Part shown: in pieces, positions 10,916 through 21,767 of the stretch | Numbering within the stretch: the stretch's first letter is position 1 | Layout: the number at the start of each line of letters is the position of its first letter | Assembly: GCA_963575745.1 (NCBI GenBank) | Contig: CAUYUJ010018618.1 | Location: forward strand, 92,501 to 156,500 | Direction: 5' to 3' | Source of the DNA: Prorocentrum cordatum | Lineage: Eukaryota; Sar; Dinophyceae; Prorocentrales; Prorocentraceae | Length of the DNA stretch: 64,000 nucleotides | Notes under the pieces: model-generated | Seen by the model: only the letters and a program-made list of their open reading frames with translations | Databases searched by the model: none | What the model was told of the DNA's origin: nothing | Made by a program: the position numbers and the translations under genes

Positions 10916-11968
10916 TTAGTCCCTTTTGCCAGACAATTGGTTGTAAATTTGGAACCCGCTCGCTCTGTGCCCCCCGGACTTTGTCCGTGGCATTCGTCCG
11001 ATCATCGTCGCGACATCGTTCGACCTCAAAGTCTTGCTACATATTCCAACCATTCTGTCTGGCAACATGTTGCAAGTGTACATAGGCTGGCGTAACATGA
11101 AGCGCTGCCGGAGTCCAATGGTATAGTCTGAGCTCGTGCAATACGTCCCCGGCTGGGTCGCTAACATATTGTTCTGGCATTCCTTTGATGACGGCTGGGT
11201 TTTCGTGAAGAAAACAATCTCTGCAGTAATCCAAATACCATCTCCAAAGGTCTCCTCTGCAACAGAATACGTCGTGTGCGTCTGAGGGTTCTCAATACAT
11301 GGAAAGGAGTACACTCCAACCTTATTCGCCTTGACGTTGCCTCCGTATCTGGGATCGGAAGGAAGCAATTGGTGGCCCTCCAAAATTGCATGAAGGGCAG
11401 TCACAGACGTGCCATGCGACTGTCTGGACCAGCCTGCGGATGGGTCTTGGACCTCCGCAAGCTTTTCGTCTTTCACAAAGAAAGGCAACGAGAGTTAAAC
11501 GCAATGGTTGAGACCTGCTCCGTGGATCTTCGCTGACAGCCTTGCCCAATTCAGAGGATCAGCAACAATGGCTGCTGGGTCCGCCCTTGACCGGTCGGCT
11601 TTGATCCTGAAGAAGTGTGCCCAGTTCGGAATCACATAACTTGGTTCCAATGGTGGGGTATTCGTGGACTCCTGCAACATCTGAAAAGCCAACCACGCTT
11701 CCCCATTCGCGGTTCTCTGAACCGTCTTGAACTGCTGGCTTCGGGGCGGAAGCTTCGCTTGTGCAATCTGCGCAGCACGGCCTTCCTCGCCTGGGTACGT
11801 GTTCCCAGGCATCATGCCCCCATGGAGCCTGCCGCTCGCGACCGTAAACGGTCGGAGGAAATCATGCTCAACAAGATCTTGCCCTGTCGCACTTCTATAG
11901 GGCAACTTCTTTGTCTTTAGATATGGCAAATGATAGGGCCAATCAAGTTCCGAATCCTTGGTCACCAT
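10916..11968 (-). pseudogene. E1 candidate HGT-type ADP-ribosyltransferase-like module
   Basis: Single frame broken by TAA at 11495-11497 (GLNHCV-stop-LSLPFF). The first half holds VTKDSELDWPYHLPYL, DLVEHDFLRPFTV and EPSYVIPNWAHFFRI. The second half holds RQSHGTSVTALHAILEG, KVGVYSFPCIEN, THTTYSVAEETFGDGIWITA and EIVFFTK. A His-Gly-Thr followed by an x-x-x-I-L-x-x-G helix, a G-V-Y strand and a hydrophobic strand with a Glu resembles the H-Y-E core of PARP/Tpt1-type transferases, where HGT or HGS opens the site. The similarity is short and no alignment was possible, so the call is tentative. Confidence 0.35.
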
Positions 11969-12640
11969 TTTCCTTCAAACGTTGTGGGGACTTATGTTTG
12001 CCCCTAAGTGCGGTTAACTTTCCCGCAGGGCATTTCTTGCGAAGGACATCCTCCGCTGCTTCACCAGGCGTTTTAGCTTCTTGAACGCCCGTAGCCGGCG
12101 CCAAAGGAGGGCTGCTGGGCGACTGAGCCGCCCGCGCCGCAGCATCATTACCCGAGGCGGCTGGGCCGCTGGGCGCAGCAATTTCACTGGAAGCGGCTGG
12201 GCCGCTCAGTGATACGGTGTGGCCCGAGACGGCTGGGCCGCTCGATGCCGAACCACTTCCCGAAACGGCTAAGCCGCTCGGTGCCTTGGTCGGTGCTGCC
12301 TTTTGCAATTCTTCCACTGCCGCGCGCATATTCTCATCATTTTGCACGCATTCATTTGCCGATCTTAGACGTTGCCCCTTTGGCGGCATTCCCGGACAGA
12401 AATTCGGCCCGCGCGGCAAGAAGAAATTGTCATCTTCCATGGGAAAAAGTCCGTGCATGCCATCCCCCGCTTGAGGAAGTCAATAAAAGCTGCTGAATAG
12501 TATGAATGAATAGCTCCACCCCCAGACCGCTCTTTCACGGCTGTAAAATATTCAGAACTCAAAGCTGCTGCAAACGGGCGAGTGTTGAGCAAAGACGTGG
12601 GTATATTGCCTTCTGTGGGGCTCCAATTTTGCCAGTGCAT
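11943..12640 (-). CDS. E1 extension linker with four palindromes
   Basis: Two overlapping frames. The upstream one (12640-12365) reads MHWQNWSPTEGNIPTSLLNT...SYYSAAFIDFLKRGMACTDFF and probably ends the SGNH-like unit. The downstream one (12458-11943) is a low-complexity linker repeating SGPAASG, SGPAVSG, SGLAVSG. Those repeats are produced by four CGGC-TNN-GCCG palindromes within 120 bp (12157, 12192, 12230, 12266). A frameshift at about 11965 passes into the next module (GDQGFGT versus VTKDSELDW). Confidence 0.4.
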
Positions 12641-12642
12641 GA

Positions 12643-13671
12643 CTAGCTCCTTAATAGTTGCCTCCTGCTCTGCATGCCCGTCAGCTCTTGTTGCCCTTGC
12701 TGCGCTACCTCCCCGCGCGGCTGAGTCGCCGGAAGTTTAACAAAAGAATAACGGGCCAAGTTGGCGGTCTTGGACATGTACCCTGCACACAACTGGCCCG
12801 CGCTCGCGCTCACTATTTGCCCGCCTTTGTTCATTATGTACTCACTGTGATAAGAAGAAAAGTGAAAGTTGTCTCCTGGGCGGCGCCGCAGCTGTCGGTG
12901 AAGACTTACTCCGTCGAGGATCATGATTCCTGGGAAAAGTCCCATGGCCTTGTAGCTTTCGATTCGACGATTCATTCTGGCCCTAACAAGAGTGGCAACA
13001 TCATCCCACATCGGGCTCATGCCAACTCCATTTGTCTGCCAGCATTTGTGGTCCCCACCAACATACATGATCTCTATCGCTCCGTCAGCTGCACGGGTCA
13101 TCGCGTCGTCCACCAGCTTAATCGCTGCCTCTATTAATATTCGGAAGCCACCTGCGAAAGCTGTCGGATTTTCCTGCCGTTGTGGCCCGGTGCCGACTCC
13201 GTTCAACTCACTGTTCCCATCAACAATGTCATTGAAATCCAAAAAGCTGAAAACGTATCGGAGTATGGATCCCTTTCTTAAAGTGAGTATGTTCACTCCA
13301 ATCAAAGCTCGAAGCCGCCACCCGACTAGCCAGGTCCATGCATCCACTCATGACAGTCTGCGAGCTTCCAAACACATGGTCCCGCAATTGAAACCCAGGG
13401 AGAAGACTAGGCTTTTGTTTCCTGGTCGCAGCACGGAATGAAATTGTGAGTCTGAAATGATATGAACAGAATAAGACCAATAATTATATGACCCACTATT
13501 CATCAAACACAGTGGACGAAAGAAGTCAGTAACTGGCCTCCCTGTGTCCGACATGGCCGCAATGCCCTCACCTATGAATGGGATCCACGAGTGTCCGCTC
13601 ACTCGAGCGATTTGCGAGATGGCCTGGCACTTCTGAAGAAGCGTTAGTTTAACTGCCCAGGTAGCCATCAT
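12643..13671 (-). pseudogene. E1 SGNH-hydrolase-like module
   Basis: One continuous frame interrupted by a TGA at 13348-13350 (RRLS-stop-VDAWTW). It contains VHIISDSQFHSVLRPGN, then ILRYVFSFLDFNDIVDGN, AIEIMYVGGDHKCW, MILDGVSLH and GDNFHFSSYHSEYIMNKGG. SGNH/GDSL hydrolases have block I G-D-S, block III G-x-N-D and block V D-x-x-H. Here SDS, DFND and DNFH occur in that order with family-like spacing. E2 carries a homologue in the same relative place with SDS, GNE and DDWH. Esterase/SGNH domains are known in ORF1 of CR1-type LINEs; in a copia element this would be unusual. Substrate unknown. Confidence 0.55.
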
Positions 13672-13684
13672 CGGGTCTGTAATG

Positions 13685-14155
13685 TCAATAAAGCTGGAGA
13701 ATCTCGTTCACCTTAACCTGCCACTCGTTTGTTGGGGCCTTAGGATCGGGCGCAAAATTCCCCTGCAACCGATGATAGTCGAGGACGTTCCAGGGACTCC
13801 GCCAGATGTAGGGCGGGTCACCCGACTCAGCGTCGGTCGCGGGCGGTCCCGATTCGGGCGGTCCACCCCGACCATCTCCTCCAGAGGGGGGATGTGGGGG
13901 TGGAACGTTTCCCGAAGAAGAACCACCTGGTCCAGGCGGAGCCCCTCCACCTCCGGCTGGGCCGGGGGGAGAGCCACCACCTGTCCCACCACCGGCTAGG
14001 CCGGGAGGGTCAGCCGGACCCGAGGATGGCTCGGCGGATGACCCGCCGGCAGCCTGCCAGCCAACTCCGGGCTTACCCAGCGAGGGCTGAACGATGGCAG
14101 CGTCTGTCTGATGGCTTGCCGAATCGACTGAGTCGTTCGGCGCCTCTGCTGTCAT
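13685..14155 (-). CDS. E1 extension linker, Pro/Gly-rich
   Basis: A short low-complexity frame with runs such as PPGPAGGGGAPPGPGG and PPHPPSGGDGRGGPP, then PWNVLDYHRLQGNFAPDPK and NEWQVKVNEILQLY before a stop. Two of the CGGC-TNN-GCCG palindromes (13953, 13992) lie in it and supply PGPAG and GLAGG-type peptides. Presumably a flexible spacer between the Trp-rich domain and the SGNH-like module. Confidence 0.4.
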   Translation of the reverse strand: MTAEAPNDSVDSASHQTDAAIVQPSLGKPGVGWQAAGGSSAEPSSGPADPPGLAGGGTGGGSPPGPAGGGGAPPGPGGSSSGNVPPPHPPSGGDGRGGPPESGPPATDAESGDPPYIWRSPWNVLDYHRLQGNFAPDPKAPTNEWQVKVNEILQLY

Positions 14156-15582
14156 CCGCGACTTCTTCGGCGGCGACTGCGCGTCGGCCTCGGGATCAAG
14201 GCCGTCCTTGGCAAGCCACTCATCGAAAATTTGCGGCCGCTTGCATGGTCGTTGTTCCTTGCGCCAATGTAACGCCTGCCGAGGGGAACCTCAAAATAGT
14301 TTGTTCTTGCTGTAGTGGCGAGGGCCTCCTCAACAACATGCACTGGCGTGTGAGACAAACCCTTGACCACAGGAAGGGCGAACATTGTTCCCCAACCATC
14401 CCCAGTGGCTGCGCCGCGGGGAGGCGTCCGGGGAGAAGGGCCCAATATGTTCAACCACAACTCAGGGGCTCCTTCTGTCCAGTGGTCTTTCACTGGGACG
14501 CTCACAACATCTCCATAAATTGTCGTGCACCGTATGGCTGGGCCAACGGTGGGACCAATGACCTTTCCCTTTTCAAGAGCTCGAACAGCGCGACGTGCCT
14601 CCCCTGGTGCGTTCGTATACAACTTACAAACCAACCTCGTCATTTCATCAGGGTACGACTGAAAGAATGCACCCACGGGGATATGGTCCAGATTCGGGGG
14701 GGCACATTCGAAGCGGCATGTTGCCTTTCTGTCGAACGTAGTCCAGTGCACTGTCCACGGATCCTGCGAGACTTGAGAATACAGACGTTGAAAAATTGTC
14801 TGCGACGTGGCGTCCAGGTCAGCCTTTAGTGCGGTCACGACTTGATCGTTCCGCCTGTATAATATGTCGTGCCTCCACATCGTAAAGCGCCAATTCCATC
14901 CCCGCTCGCGTGCAAACTTGACGGTCCCGGCGTGGTCCAGCCTGGACCATTCTCTCTTTCTGTCGGGCAAGCAACGGAAGATTGGTCTTTCTTTTCTGGA
15001 ATCATTATCTCCTGGACCGGAGGTGGCCGCTTTCTTGGCAGGCTGACTGTCCTGGATAGCTTTCTGGGCAGCTCTTTTGCGAGCAACGATCTCTTCTCCG
15101 CGAACCTCTACACCAACCTCCATTTCGATGTCTTCATCCACCACGACATCGCTCGGGCTAAATGGTTTAGCCTCGTCCTCAGCCGGCTTAGCCGGTGGGG
15201 GAGCTTCCTTGCTCGGCTGTGCAGGTGTGGTAGCCTTTCGAATTGTATCGGGAAGAGCGTTTTCTTTGGGCTCAACCCAGGAATTTCCCTTCTCAAGCGA
15301 GTCGGGAAGAAGTTCGTCTATGATATCGTCCGAGCAGATCGAAGCAACGTCCTCCCCCGACGGCTTAACCGCTGGGTCTCCCAACGGTTGACACATGGGT
15401 TTGGTCGATGCTTTCTTGGGCGCGCAGGGGCCGCGGCAGGCAAGGCTCGCGCAGTCGCAACAAGGCGAATGCGCGATCCGAGGGGGGGCCGGCCGCAGGG
15501 CAGCCCGCGCAAGCTCTGGAAACGAAACGGCAGCGGCACAAACGAGATCTGAGGAAAGGATACGACGACGACGAGACGACAA
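14152..15582 (-). CDS. E1 extension ORF: disordered linker plus Trp-rich unknown domain
   Basis: A 476-residue open frame. Residues 1-60 appear out of frame with the preceding module. Then comes an acidic/Pro/Lys-rich linker with PPPAKPAEDEAKP and a KKAATSGPG segment. From about residue 205 a compact-looking domain follows: RKREWSRLDHAGTVKFARERGWNW, MWRHDILYRRNDQVVTALKADL, DPWTVHWTTFDRKATCRFEC, VGAFFQSYPDEMTRLVCKLY, then GLSHTPVHVVEEALATT and YFEVPLG. I do not recognise the domain. GLSHTPVH...YFEVPLG loosely resembles GVQHPLHR...HYEVEFG in E2 42267-44495, so the two may be diverged copies of one domain. Confidence 0.45.
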   Translation of the reverse strand: MSSRRRRILSSDLVCAAAVSFPELARAALRPAPPRIAHSPCCDCASLACRGPCAPKKASTKPMCQPLGDPAVKPSGEDVASICSDDIIDELLPDSLEKGNSWVEPKENALPDTIRKATTPAQPSKEAPPPAKPAEDEAKPFSPSDVVVDEDIEMEVGVEVRGEEIVARKRAAQKAIQDSQPAKKAATSGPGDNDSRKERPIFRCLPDRKREWSRLDHAGTVKFARERGWNWRFTMWRHDILYRRNDQVVTALKADLDATSQTIFQRLYSQVSQDPWTVHWTTFDRKATCRFECAPPNLDHIPVGAFFQSYPDEMTRLVCKLYTNAPGEARRAVRALEKGKVIGPTVGPAIRCTTIYGDVVSVPVKDHWTEGAPELWLNILGPSPRTPPRGAATGDGWGTMFALPVVKGLSHTPVHVVEEALATTARTNYFEVPLGRRYIGARNNDHASGRKFSMSGLPRTALIPRPTRSRRRRSRG

Positions 15583-15584
15583 AA

Positions 15585-17056
15585 CTCGCTCTGCAGCTCG
15601 AGCAACAACAATATGGACCTGTCTGGCAAAGGCATCCGCGTAATCTTCTGCAAGCTTACACTCTTGTCCTCTGGCCTCAACATGCTCGCGCGTGCCATCG
15701 CATCTGCGCTCAAGTCCCTCCGCAACATCGGGGGAAGTAGAAGCTATCGCCCAGGGCTTTTTTCATGAACTTACCCTTGCTATCCTTTAAACCGTACGCA
15801 CATCCATGCAAAGCTGTCTTGACAAACTCTAACTCTCTCATGAATTCTTTTACCTAAGGGCCCCTCCAATAATTGCACTGAGTCGGCCACTCAATGCAAA
15901 CGATGCCCCCCGTTTTGTGCACAACACGGGCAATCTCACGGAAATTCCAAAACAGATATCTGAAGTCTGTCCTAATACCACGAAGCCTACGCATCGCTCT
16001 ATGGTTTCCAGTGCGAAAATAAAGTGCTTCGTTCACGTATTGCCAGGGGGAACCTCCTGTACAGGGCATGAAGCCCCATGAGGTAATGTGTTTTCCCTTG
16101 AACGTTTTTATATCATGCAGAGCCAACCTAAGTCCCTCGTCGGTCCGCATATCTTCCGTCTCAGTGTATCGAATCACTTAACACGAGTTATCAACAAAGT
16201 TCTTCGGATTGCCTATCCTGCTCTGAGGGCCACAACAACATTCTAACATAAGTCTCTCCCCTGTCCACTGTGTGGCCGGGGCGCAATCTTCCCAGATCCT
16301 GAACTCTGTCCACCCAGTCCATCTACATGGATGATAGTCTCCATCGCTGGAACCGCGATTCGAATTATGCTCGAATGGGTGATGATATTTATTATCTTCG
16401 TCGCGCCAACTATCTGCGCGGTCAACCGTCAAACCCTGTTGGGTATTGATGGCAGAAGTACGACGCCTATCATCTAACCTTTCCGGGCCGATGGGACAAT
16501 CGCTGTTTGCCGGCATAAACGTAACAAGTCTAGGAACGAAATGCAGGCTTTTCAAACTCTGTCCTTGTTGTGTCCACATATCCGTTCTATCCTGAAAACT
16601 AGCAACAGCAGCAGGAGGAATATGAGGAAGGAGAAGGTCGTGGCCTGGCATTTCTTCACTGTGCCTGGCCGGCTCATTACACGAATGTTCTTCACGTACT
16701 TCTTTTGACAAGACCGATGTATCCGATTCAGTTCCGCTGTCGGTCATACCAAACATTCCTTTCATTTCACGATCGGAGCTTTTCTTGGTTATTTCCTCCA
16801 TCGCCCTGGTTTTCTCGGAGCTTCTGCTGAAACCTTCTTCTTTCATTGTGGGAGTATTTGTACCTGCTTCCACGGCTTGGCTGGGCGCATTCGCCGCCGC
16901 AGCTTGGCTGGGGGCGTTTGCCACCACGGCTTTGCCGGGGGCAGCCTCAGTTCCGGCCGCGCGTTGGACGTCACCAGGCGCCGCTGAAAGATTCATTGGT
17001 TCTGAAGAATGCACAACGGGCTTGCCCTTATTGGGGCGCTTCTTCTTTCTGTTCAT
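15585..17056 (-). pseudogene. E1 methyltransferase-like module (CCGP / PCTGGSPWQ / EWP)
   Basis: First unit of the extension after pol. A polar linker from 17056 leads into LMLECCCGPQSRIG, then (after TAA at 16178) VIRYTETEDMRTDEGL, WGFMPCTGGSPWQYVNEAL, about 45 helical residues, GGIVCIEWPTQCNYW, TAG at 15854, then ALHGCAYGLKDSKGKFMKK and VAEGLERRCDGTREHV...LAEDYADAFARQVH. E2 aligns along the whole length. The order (glycine-rich acidic start, P-C after a strand, E-[WN]-[PV] about 60 residues later, YG..Q/K..R late) parallels C5-DNA-methyltransferase motifs I, IV, VI and VIII, but the match is loose. It could also be a different Rossmann-type enzyme. I recall similar unannotated proteins in dinoflagellate gene sets but cannot check. 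Confidence 0.6.
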
Positions 17057-19362
17057 CTTTTGCTAGGTGCAACAGCTCCTCTCCGCAAAGCCGAACTCGG
17101 GCCTAAGCGGGGCTTCAAAATCCGGGGAAGTCCGTCTGAAAACGTCGAATCTAGATAGTCCTGGCACCGCTTGGCGCCCCAGAAATTAGGAGTTACAATG
17201 TTGACAAGGTACAAAACTTTAACCCAAGCCAAAAGGGTCTGCGAACCTCTCTGTTCCAATGTCTGCAGCTTCGTTTTGGGTCCTTTCGTGCTGAAGCTCA
17301 ACAATACCCCGAGCAAATTGTTCGGACACAGCGGCAGCGTCAATCCGATGTGTTCTCGGTAGGTGCATGAGCGCCATTGACCCGCCCGCTTTGATGACTT
17401 CACACACTGCCTGATTATCATCTAAGAACAAACATCGCACTTGTCTATCAAGCAGCATTTTCCAAAGCGGAAGCGCTGCAAGCAGCTCTTTTCGCAAGGC
17501 AAGGCCAGCAGCCACAATCTCTGCCTCGAGGGTGTTATGGGAAACGCAAGCTTGTCGCTGCGATCCCATGGATTGTCCAGCTCTAGTATATGGGCCCCAT
17601 ATTGCTTGATAGCTGGCACTTGTGCTCCGATGCGTTGGAATGTCGCTTGCTAGATCCGCGCCAGAGTATTGTTTCAACAAGACATCCTCCATTTTGTCAC
17701 CTACCCACGAGGACATGCAGTAGTGGGAGGTACACTTTATATAACAGATGAGGCGGAAAAGGTCCATGTCTTGTTGCTCTGTCCATTTGGTGATACAACT
17801 GGCCGTTTGACACACGGCACGGAGCGAACCATATCTATCCATCCTTGCGCTGTAAAATATCTTCATCAAGACTTCCGCCGCCATGGGCTGGAGCACTCCT
17901 GGCTGCGTCGGTGGCTCTGGATCATTGGGGCTGGCCGCTGCGGCATCAAGGCCAAGAACTTCAACTTTCCGATCAGAAGGCCCCGCGTCAACTCTGATGT
18001 GTAACGCTGATGCTATAGCCTCCTCTGCTGGAGGGTAAATTTCGCCTCTGGGGCCGCCCTGGCCATCTTCAAGGTCAATTAGTTCTGGGCCGAATGGGGT
18101 ACCTGCAGCGGGATAAGTAGCTGGACAAGTGTCCGTTAGTTGAGCATATACTGTTACGCAAGAATCAATGCATTCAGTCATGTCATACTCTATGACTCTG
18201 GCTTGTCTTGGCTCTCTCGGTTGGTATGGCTCGGACGGCTGGGCCGACGAGCCCCCCCCCGTTTCCTCCTCGCTACTCTCGTCTGTGACGGAGGCGTTCT
18301 TTTTTTACTTTAAGGCGGATCCAAAACTGCGGGCAGTTTACCTTGTCATTCAACCAACTGTGTAGAGAGTCTGTGTTCACAACCCAAATATCTTCCAACC
18401 GCAGTCGGAGGTTATATTTCTATTCCTTTGGGGCAGTTGTCAGAAGGACGTTGTAGTAGTTTCCACCCCTCTGCAAGCTTGTCTGTAGGAACTGACAGCT
18501 TAAAATCACCAACACAAATAATCAAACAGAGCTTCAACTCTTTATGGAAATAGCAGCTACGCCACGGACTACATTTCACAAAACCTTTTGCTGTAACATG
18601 CCCCTCGCAATGTTGTTCCCAATATCCTCCTGAATCAGGATGTCCGTATAACGAGAGAAATAACGGGCATACGGGATTACGCATGTGAGACCATTCCTTA
18701 GGCCATTCATCGCGGGGTAGAAATACCCAAGTTGGGGTGCCGCCTAACCTTGACTGAGTGTAGGCTTGGCGGGCGTCAGCTTGCTCAATATTATGGCCTT
18801 CGAACAGCCCGTGGGTGTCGGCTGCTTTGCTAGCCTGCATTGTTGCAGGACTGCTGGAAAATTCTTGGAACAACGCTATATCATTATTCTGGTCTCTCAC
18901 ACTTGAACCATCCAAAACTACCCGACCTTTGTACTTGCGATCTTTATGTCCCAGTGGCAATTCCGAGTTCTTTCCAACAAAGATCGCAAACAGCCGGCCA
19001 AAGTGCGCCGTCTGTCCGTTGAGTTCGGCGACAACGTCGGAGCATTCTCTGACGCCTTCTTCCTTCCACGTACCAATGTCTCGCAGTCTATCCCATCATT
19101 TCCTCGAGGCAGCTTGGGCGTCCTTATTCGCTTTGGCCTCGTCTTTCGATACAGAACGCGCGACAGCGGCATCGATCCCCTTCTGTTGCCACTCCCTCGG
19201 AAGTTGGAAAGGTTCGTCAATGGTGGAAACTGTATCAGTAAATGGGTTGTGGAGATATTCCAAGTCAAATTTCTCTTTTTCACGGTGACCAGGCATTGGT
19301 GTTAACCTTCCTGTAGAGGCATTCGGGGCACGCTGCGCCGCGATGCGGCGGCCGCCGAACAC
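17053..19362 (-). pseudogene. E1 reverse transcriptase and RNase H (RVT_2 type)
   Basis: RT runs in pieces: YLHNPFTDTVSTIDEPFQLP (19362-19096), then KGRVVLDGSSVRDQNN, QASKAADTHGLFEGHNIEQADARQAYTQS (first catalytic Asp), LYGHPDSGGYWEQHCEGH (18960-18412). After a gap come LMKIFYSARMDRYGSL and the RNase H part (18181-17219) with ADLASDIPTHRSTSA, VSHNTLEAEIVAA, FLDDNQAVCEVIKAGG and LPRTHRIDAAAVSEQF. The conserved tail VLYLVNIVTPNFW is in another frame to 17053. The catalytic YVDD box reads CVGD (18490s), so one metal-binding Asp is Gly. E2 keeps YVDD. Confidence 0.85.
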
Positions 19363-19760
19363 GAGGTCAGGCTTGCCTCCGAAGTCACCTCTGATTCCTC
19401 CCCGGACAGTGGGCCCCTACCGGCTGGGCCGAAGGGGGCCCCGTCACGGGCAACAGTGCCACCATGCCAAGTCTGTTTCCACCAAATGTCCTCGTCGTCT
19501 GAAAGATGATCGTCAGAATCTTCCTCGTCGGAAGGCGCGGTGGCTGCAGCGGCGGCTTGGCCGCGCTGTGCCTCTAGACGACGAAATCTCCCAGCAACCC
19601 ACGGTGCGGCTCGTCTCGCCCCTGGATGAGCTGCAAGGTAAGCAGCGGTTTCTTCTGACATCGGGCGGGCCGCCGGTCTCTGTGCCACTGCGGGTGCAGG
19701 TTCAGGAGTTGGTGGATCATCCACGTTCAAACCTATATCACGTAGTGATGCCAGACAAGG

Positions 19761-21667
19761 TCATGGGTCCTCTATGCCGAAGAACCCTCTCTTTTCGGCT
19801 CTGCATTGTTCCACGGCCTGTCGGCGTTGAGCTTGGGTCATATTGAACCAGCGTCCAGGGTGGATCCCAGGATTGGTGGATTCAGGCAATTTCTTCAACC
19901 ACTGGGCACCGTATTTTGAGTCTGGGTCAGTAACCCATACACAAGTTATGGGCACGTAATCGGGATCGTAATGCAGAACAACTCGAATGCTACATGTCTT
20001 CCTCCGACCTGTCAATAGAAGCTTCTGCCTTAGTTCTTCTTTTGTCAGGCCGACAACTATACGCCTATCTTCGAAGTATTCCATCGTATCCAGGTTCTGA
20101 GTTGTTCGAGCAAGAAGTTGTCCTTTCCCGGGGACCTTCTCACGCGGCTTGGCCGCTGAAAAGTTTGATTGTCTATCCAAGTGGTACTCTATATGTGCGA
20201 GTCCCAACTTATGATCTGCATCTTCTTCTGGATGGGAATCTCGCTGCGGATCCCCGCCGTCAACTACCACAGGCTCGTCATCCACACACAACCCACCAGG
20301 GCCATCATCATCATCTGAATCGGCCTCTGAGTCAAAACGTGGAGCGCCCTCGCCTCCTCGAGGGGGCGATGGCATAATAATAGCAGGATCATCTGCACCA
20401 AGCAGATTGTCCGACCGTATCCCTGATGCTGGCTGCGGTCCGTCTGGGACGGCCGCAGCCTCTCCAGCTGGAGGGATCGTGACAGAACGTACTTCGGTCA
20501 TTGCGTGCGCGTACGCTTTTCTCAAGGGAAACTGGGGAGATCGGTCCTCAGCAGTGCCGTCCAAAATGTTACTGTATACCTGGTCGGACTTTTCAATGGT
20601 GGGTCGTTTGCCCTCTGGTGTACGCCCTGATTCCATATTAAGTCCATCCAATTGTCTCAAAGGCACAACATAGCTATCTGTTCCAACCAAGCCCCCCGCT
20701 TTGTGCACATACCCCAAATATATCCCTGTAATCATCGTGCCGCCAGTCTCGGCTGTCCGGAATCTAGATCCAGGCGGGGGCACATGGCGCGCGAGGGGCC
20801 CGAAGGGAAGGAGCGGTGCCTCAAACCTGCTTCTAAAGCGACGCTCGCAATTTGACTTTCCCTCCTCAGGGGTCCTGGTATTATAGCAAAGACAGAAGTA
20901 TCGGACAGCGTAAGTCCAATATGGTGGTGGGAGACCAGCCTGCATAAGCAATGCTCGAGTCCCCATCTGTACCACGCCGTTTGCACGTCGTGCAACGGCG
21001 TTTTGTTTCTTATTTCCTGGGATGGTAGGATCACGTGCAATCTTGAGCTCGTAACATGCCCTTGCAAGCTCGCGTGCACCATCTGTGTAACATTACTATA
21101 ACGTCTCCTCCGGGGCCTTAAGGTTTTTCTAAAAGTTACAAGCGTGAGCCGCAGACTTGTCGTGCACACCCTGAGCGGCAAGGGAATCCGTTGCTCGGTC
21201 GCGAGAAGTCACGCACGCGGTCTCATCGTGGAGCCCCCGCGAGAGTTCACCCATCGCAAACCAATGGTCCATCGTCGTCAGGTGTCCAAACGAAGTGGGG
21301 TGGGAACCTTAAGCGCTTTATGTTGCGCTTTGCGCTGCTGCTTTCTGATAGCTTTGGCCCAATTGCATGCTGAACAATATGGGTTCTTGGGAGTATGAGT
21401 TAGAAGGTGCGGCAGGGAGGCTGCGGCCTTTATGAGCCGCTCGGCAATGGAATCCGACACCTCAACCTCCGCATCGTCTGGGTCAATTTCTGGCGGTGCG
21501 TCGACGTCGACCACCCTCCTCGGGCCCGGGGGCCGCGTCGCACGCACTGGGATCCATCCCTCGCTCCATGTCATAGGGGAGGTATCCTGCGAGCCCGTGA
21601 CAGTGAGGGCTCTTGTGCGCGGCTGCGCAGGCCTCGGCATTGCCGGGCTGCTCGCTGTTCCGTCCAA
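19761..21667 (-). pseudogene. E1 HHCC zinc finger, integrase and linker to RT
   Basis: The pre-integrase finger is HLLTHTPKNPYCSACNWAK (21278-21667). In a second frame, MDHWFAMGELSRGL continues through CVTSRDRATDSLAAQ, a TAG, then TAG-TAA, CYTDGARELARAC and NKKQNAVARRANGVVQ. From 20975 it stays open to 19761 with YAVRYFCLCYNTR and TGIYLGYVH, ending in a linker (LDTMEYFEDRRIVVG, SIRVVLHYDPDYVP) that matches E2. In the D-D-E triad the third acid is missing: the E2 equivalent reads VAERANGVVQ while E1 has VARRANGVVQ. With three stops as well, this integrase cannot work. Confidence 0.75.
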
Positions 21668-21767
21668 CGGCTTGGCCGTGGAAGGGCAGAGTCAAGAGAC
21701 TCTTAGAGGCAGCAATGCCGGTTGGCGTCCGATTCCAACCGCTTTCGCTAGCCTTTCGAGGCGAATA

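Noticed and set aside
15585-16300. Calling the module a genuine cytosine-C5 DNA methyltransferase
   Set aside because: Motif resemblance is suggestive, but no ENV, no QxRxR and no canonical FxGxG; only a methyltransferase-like label is justified.
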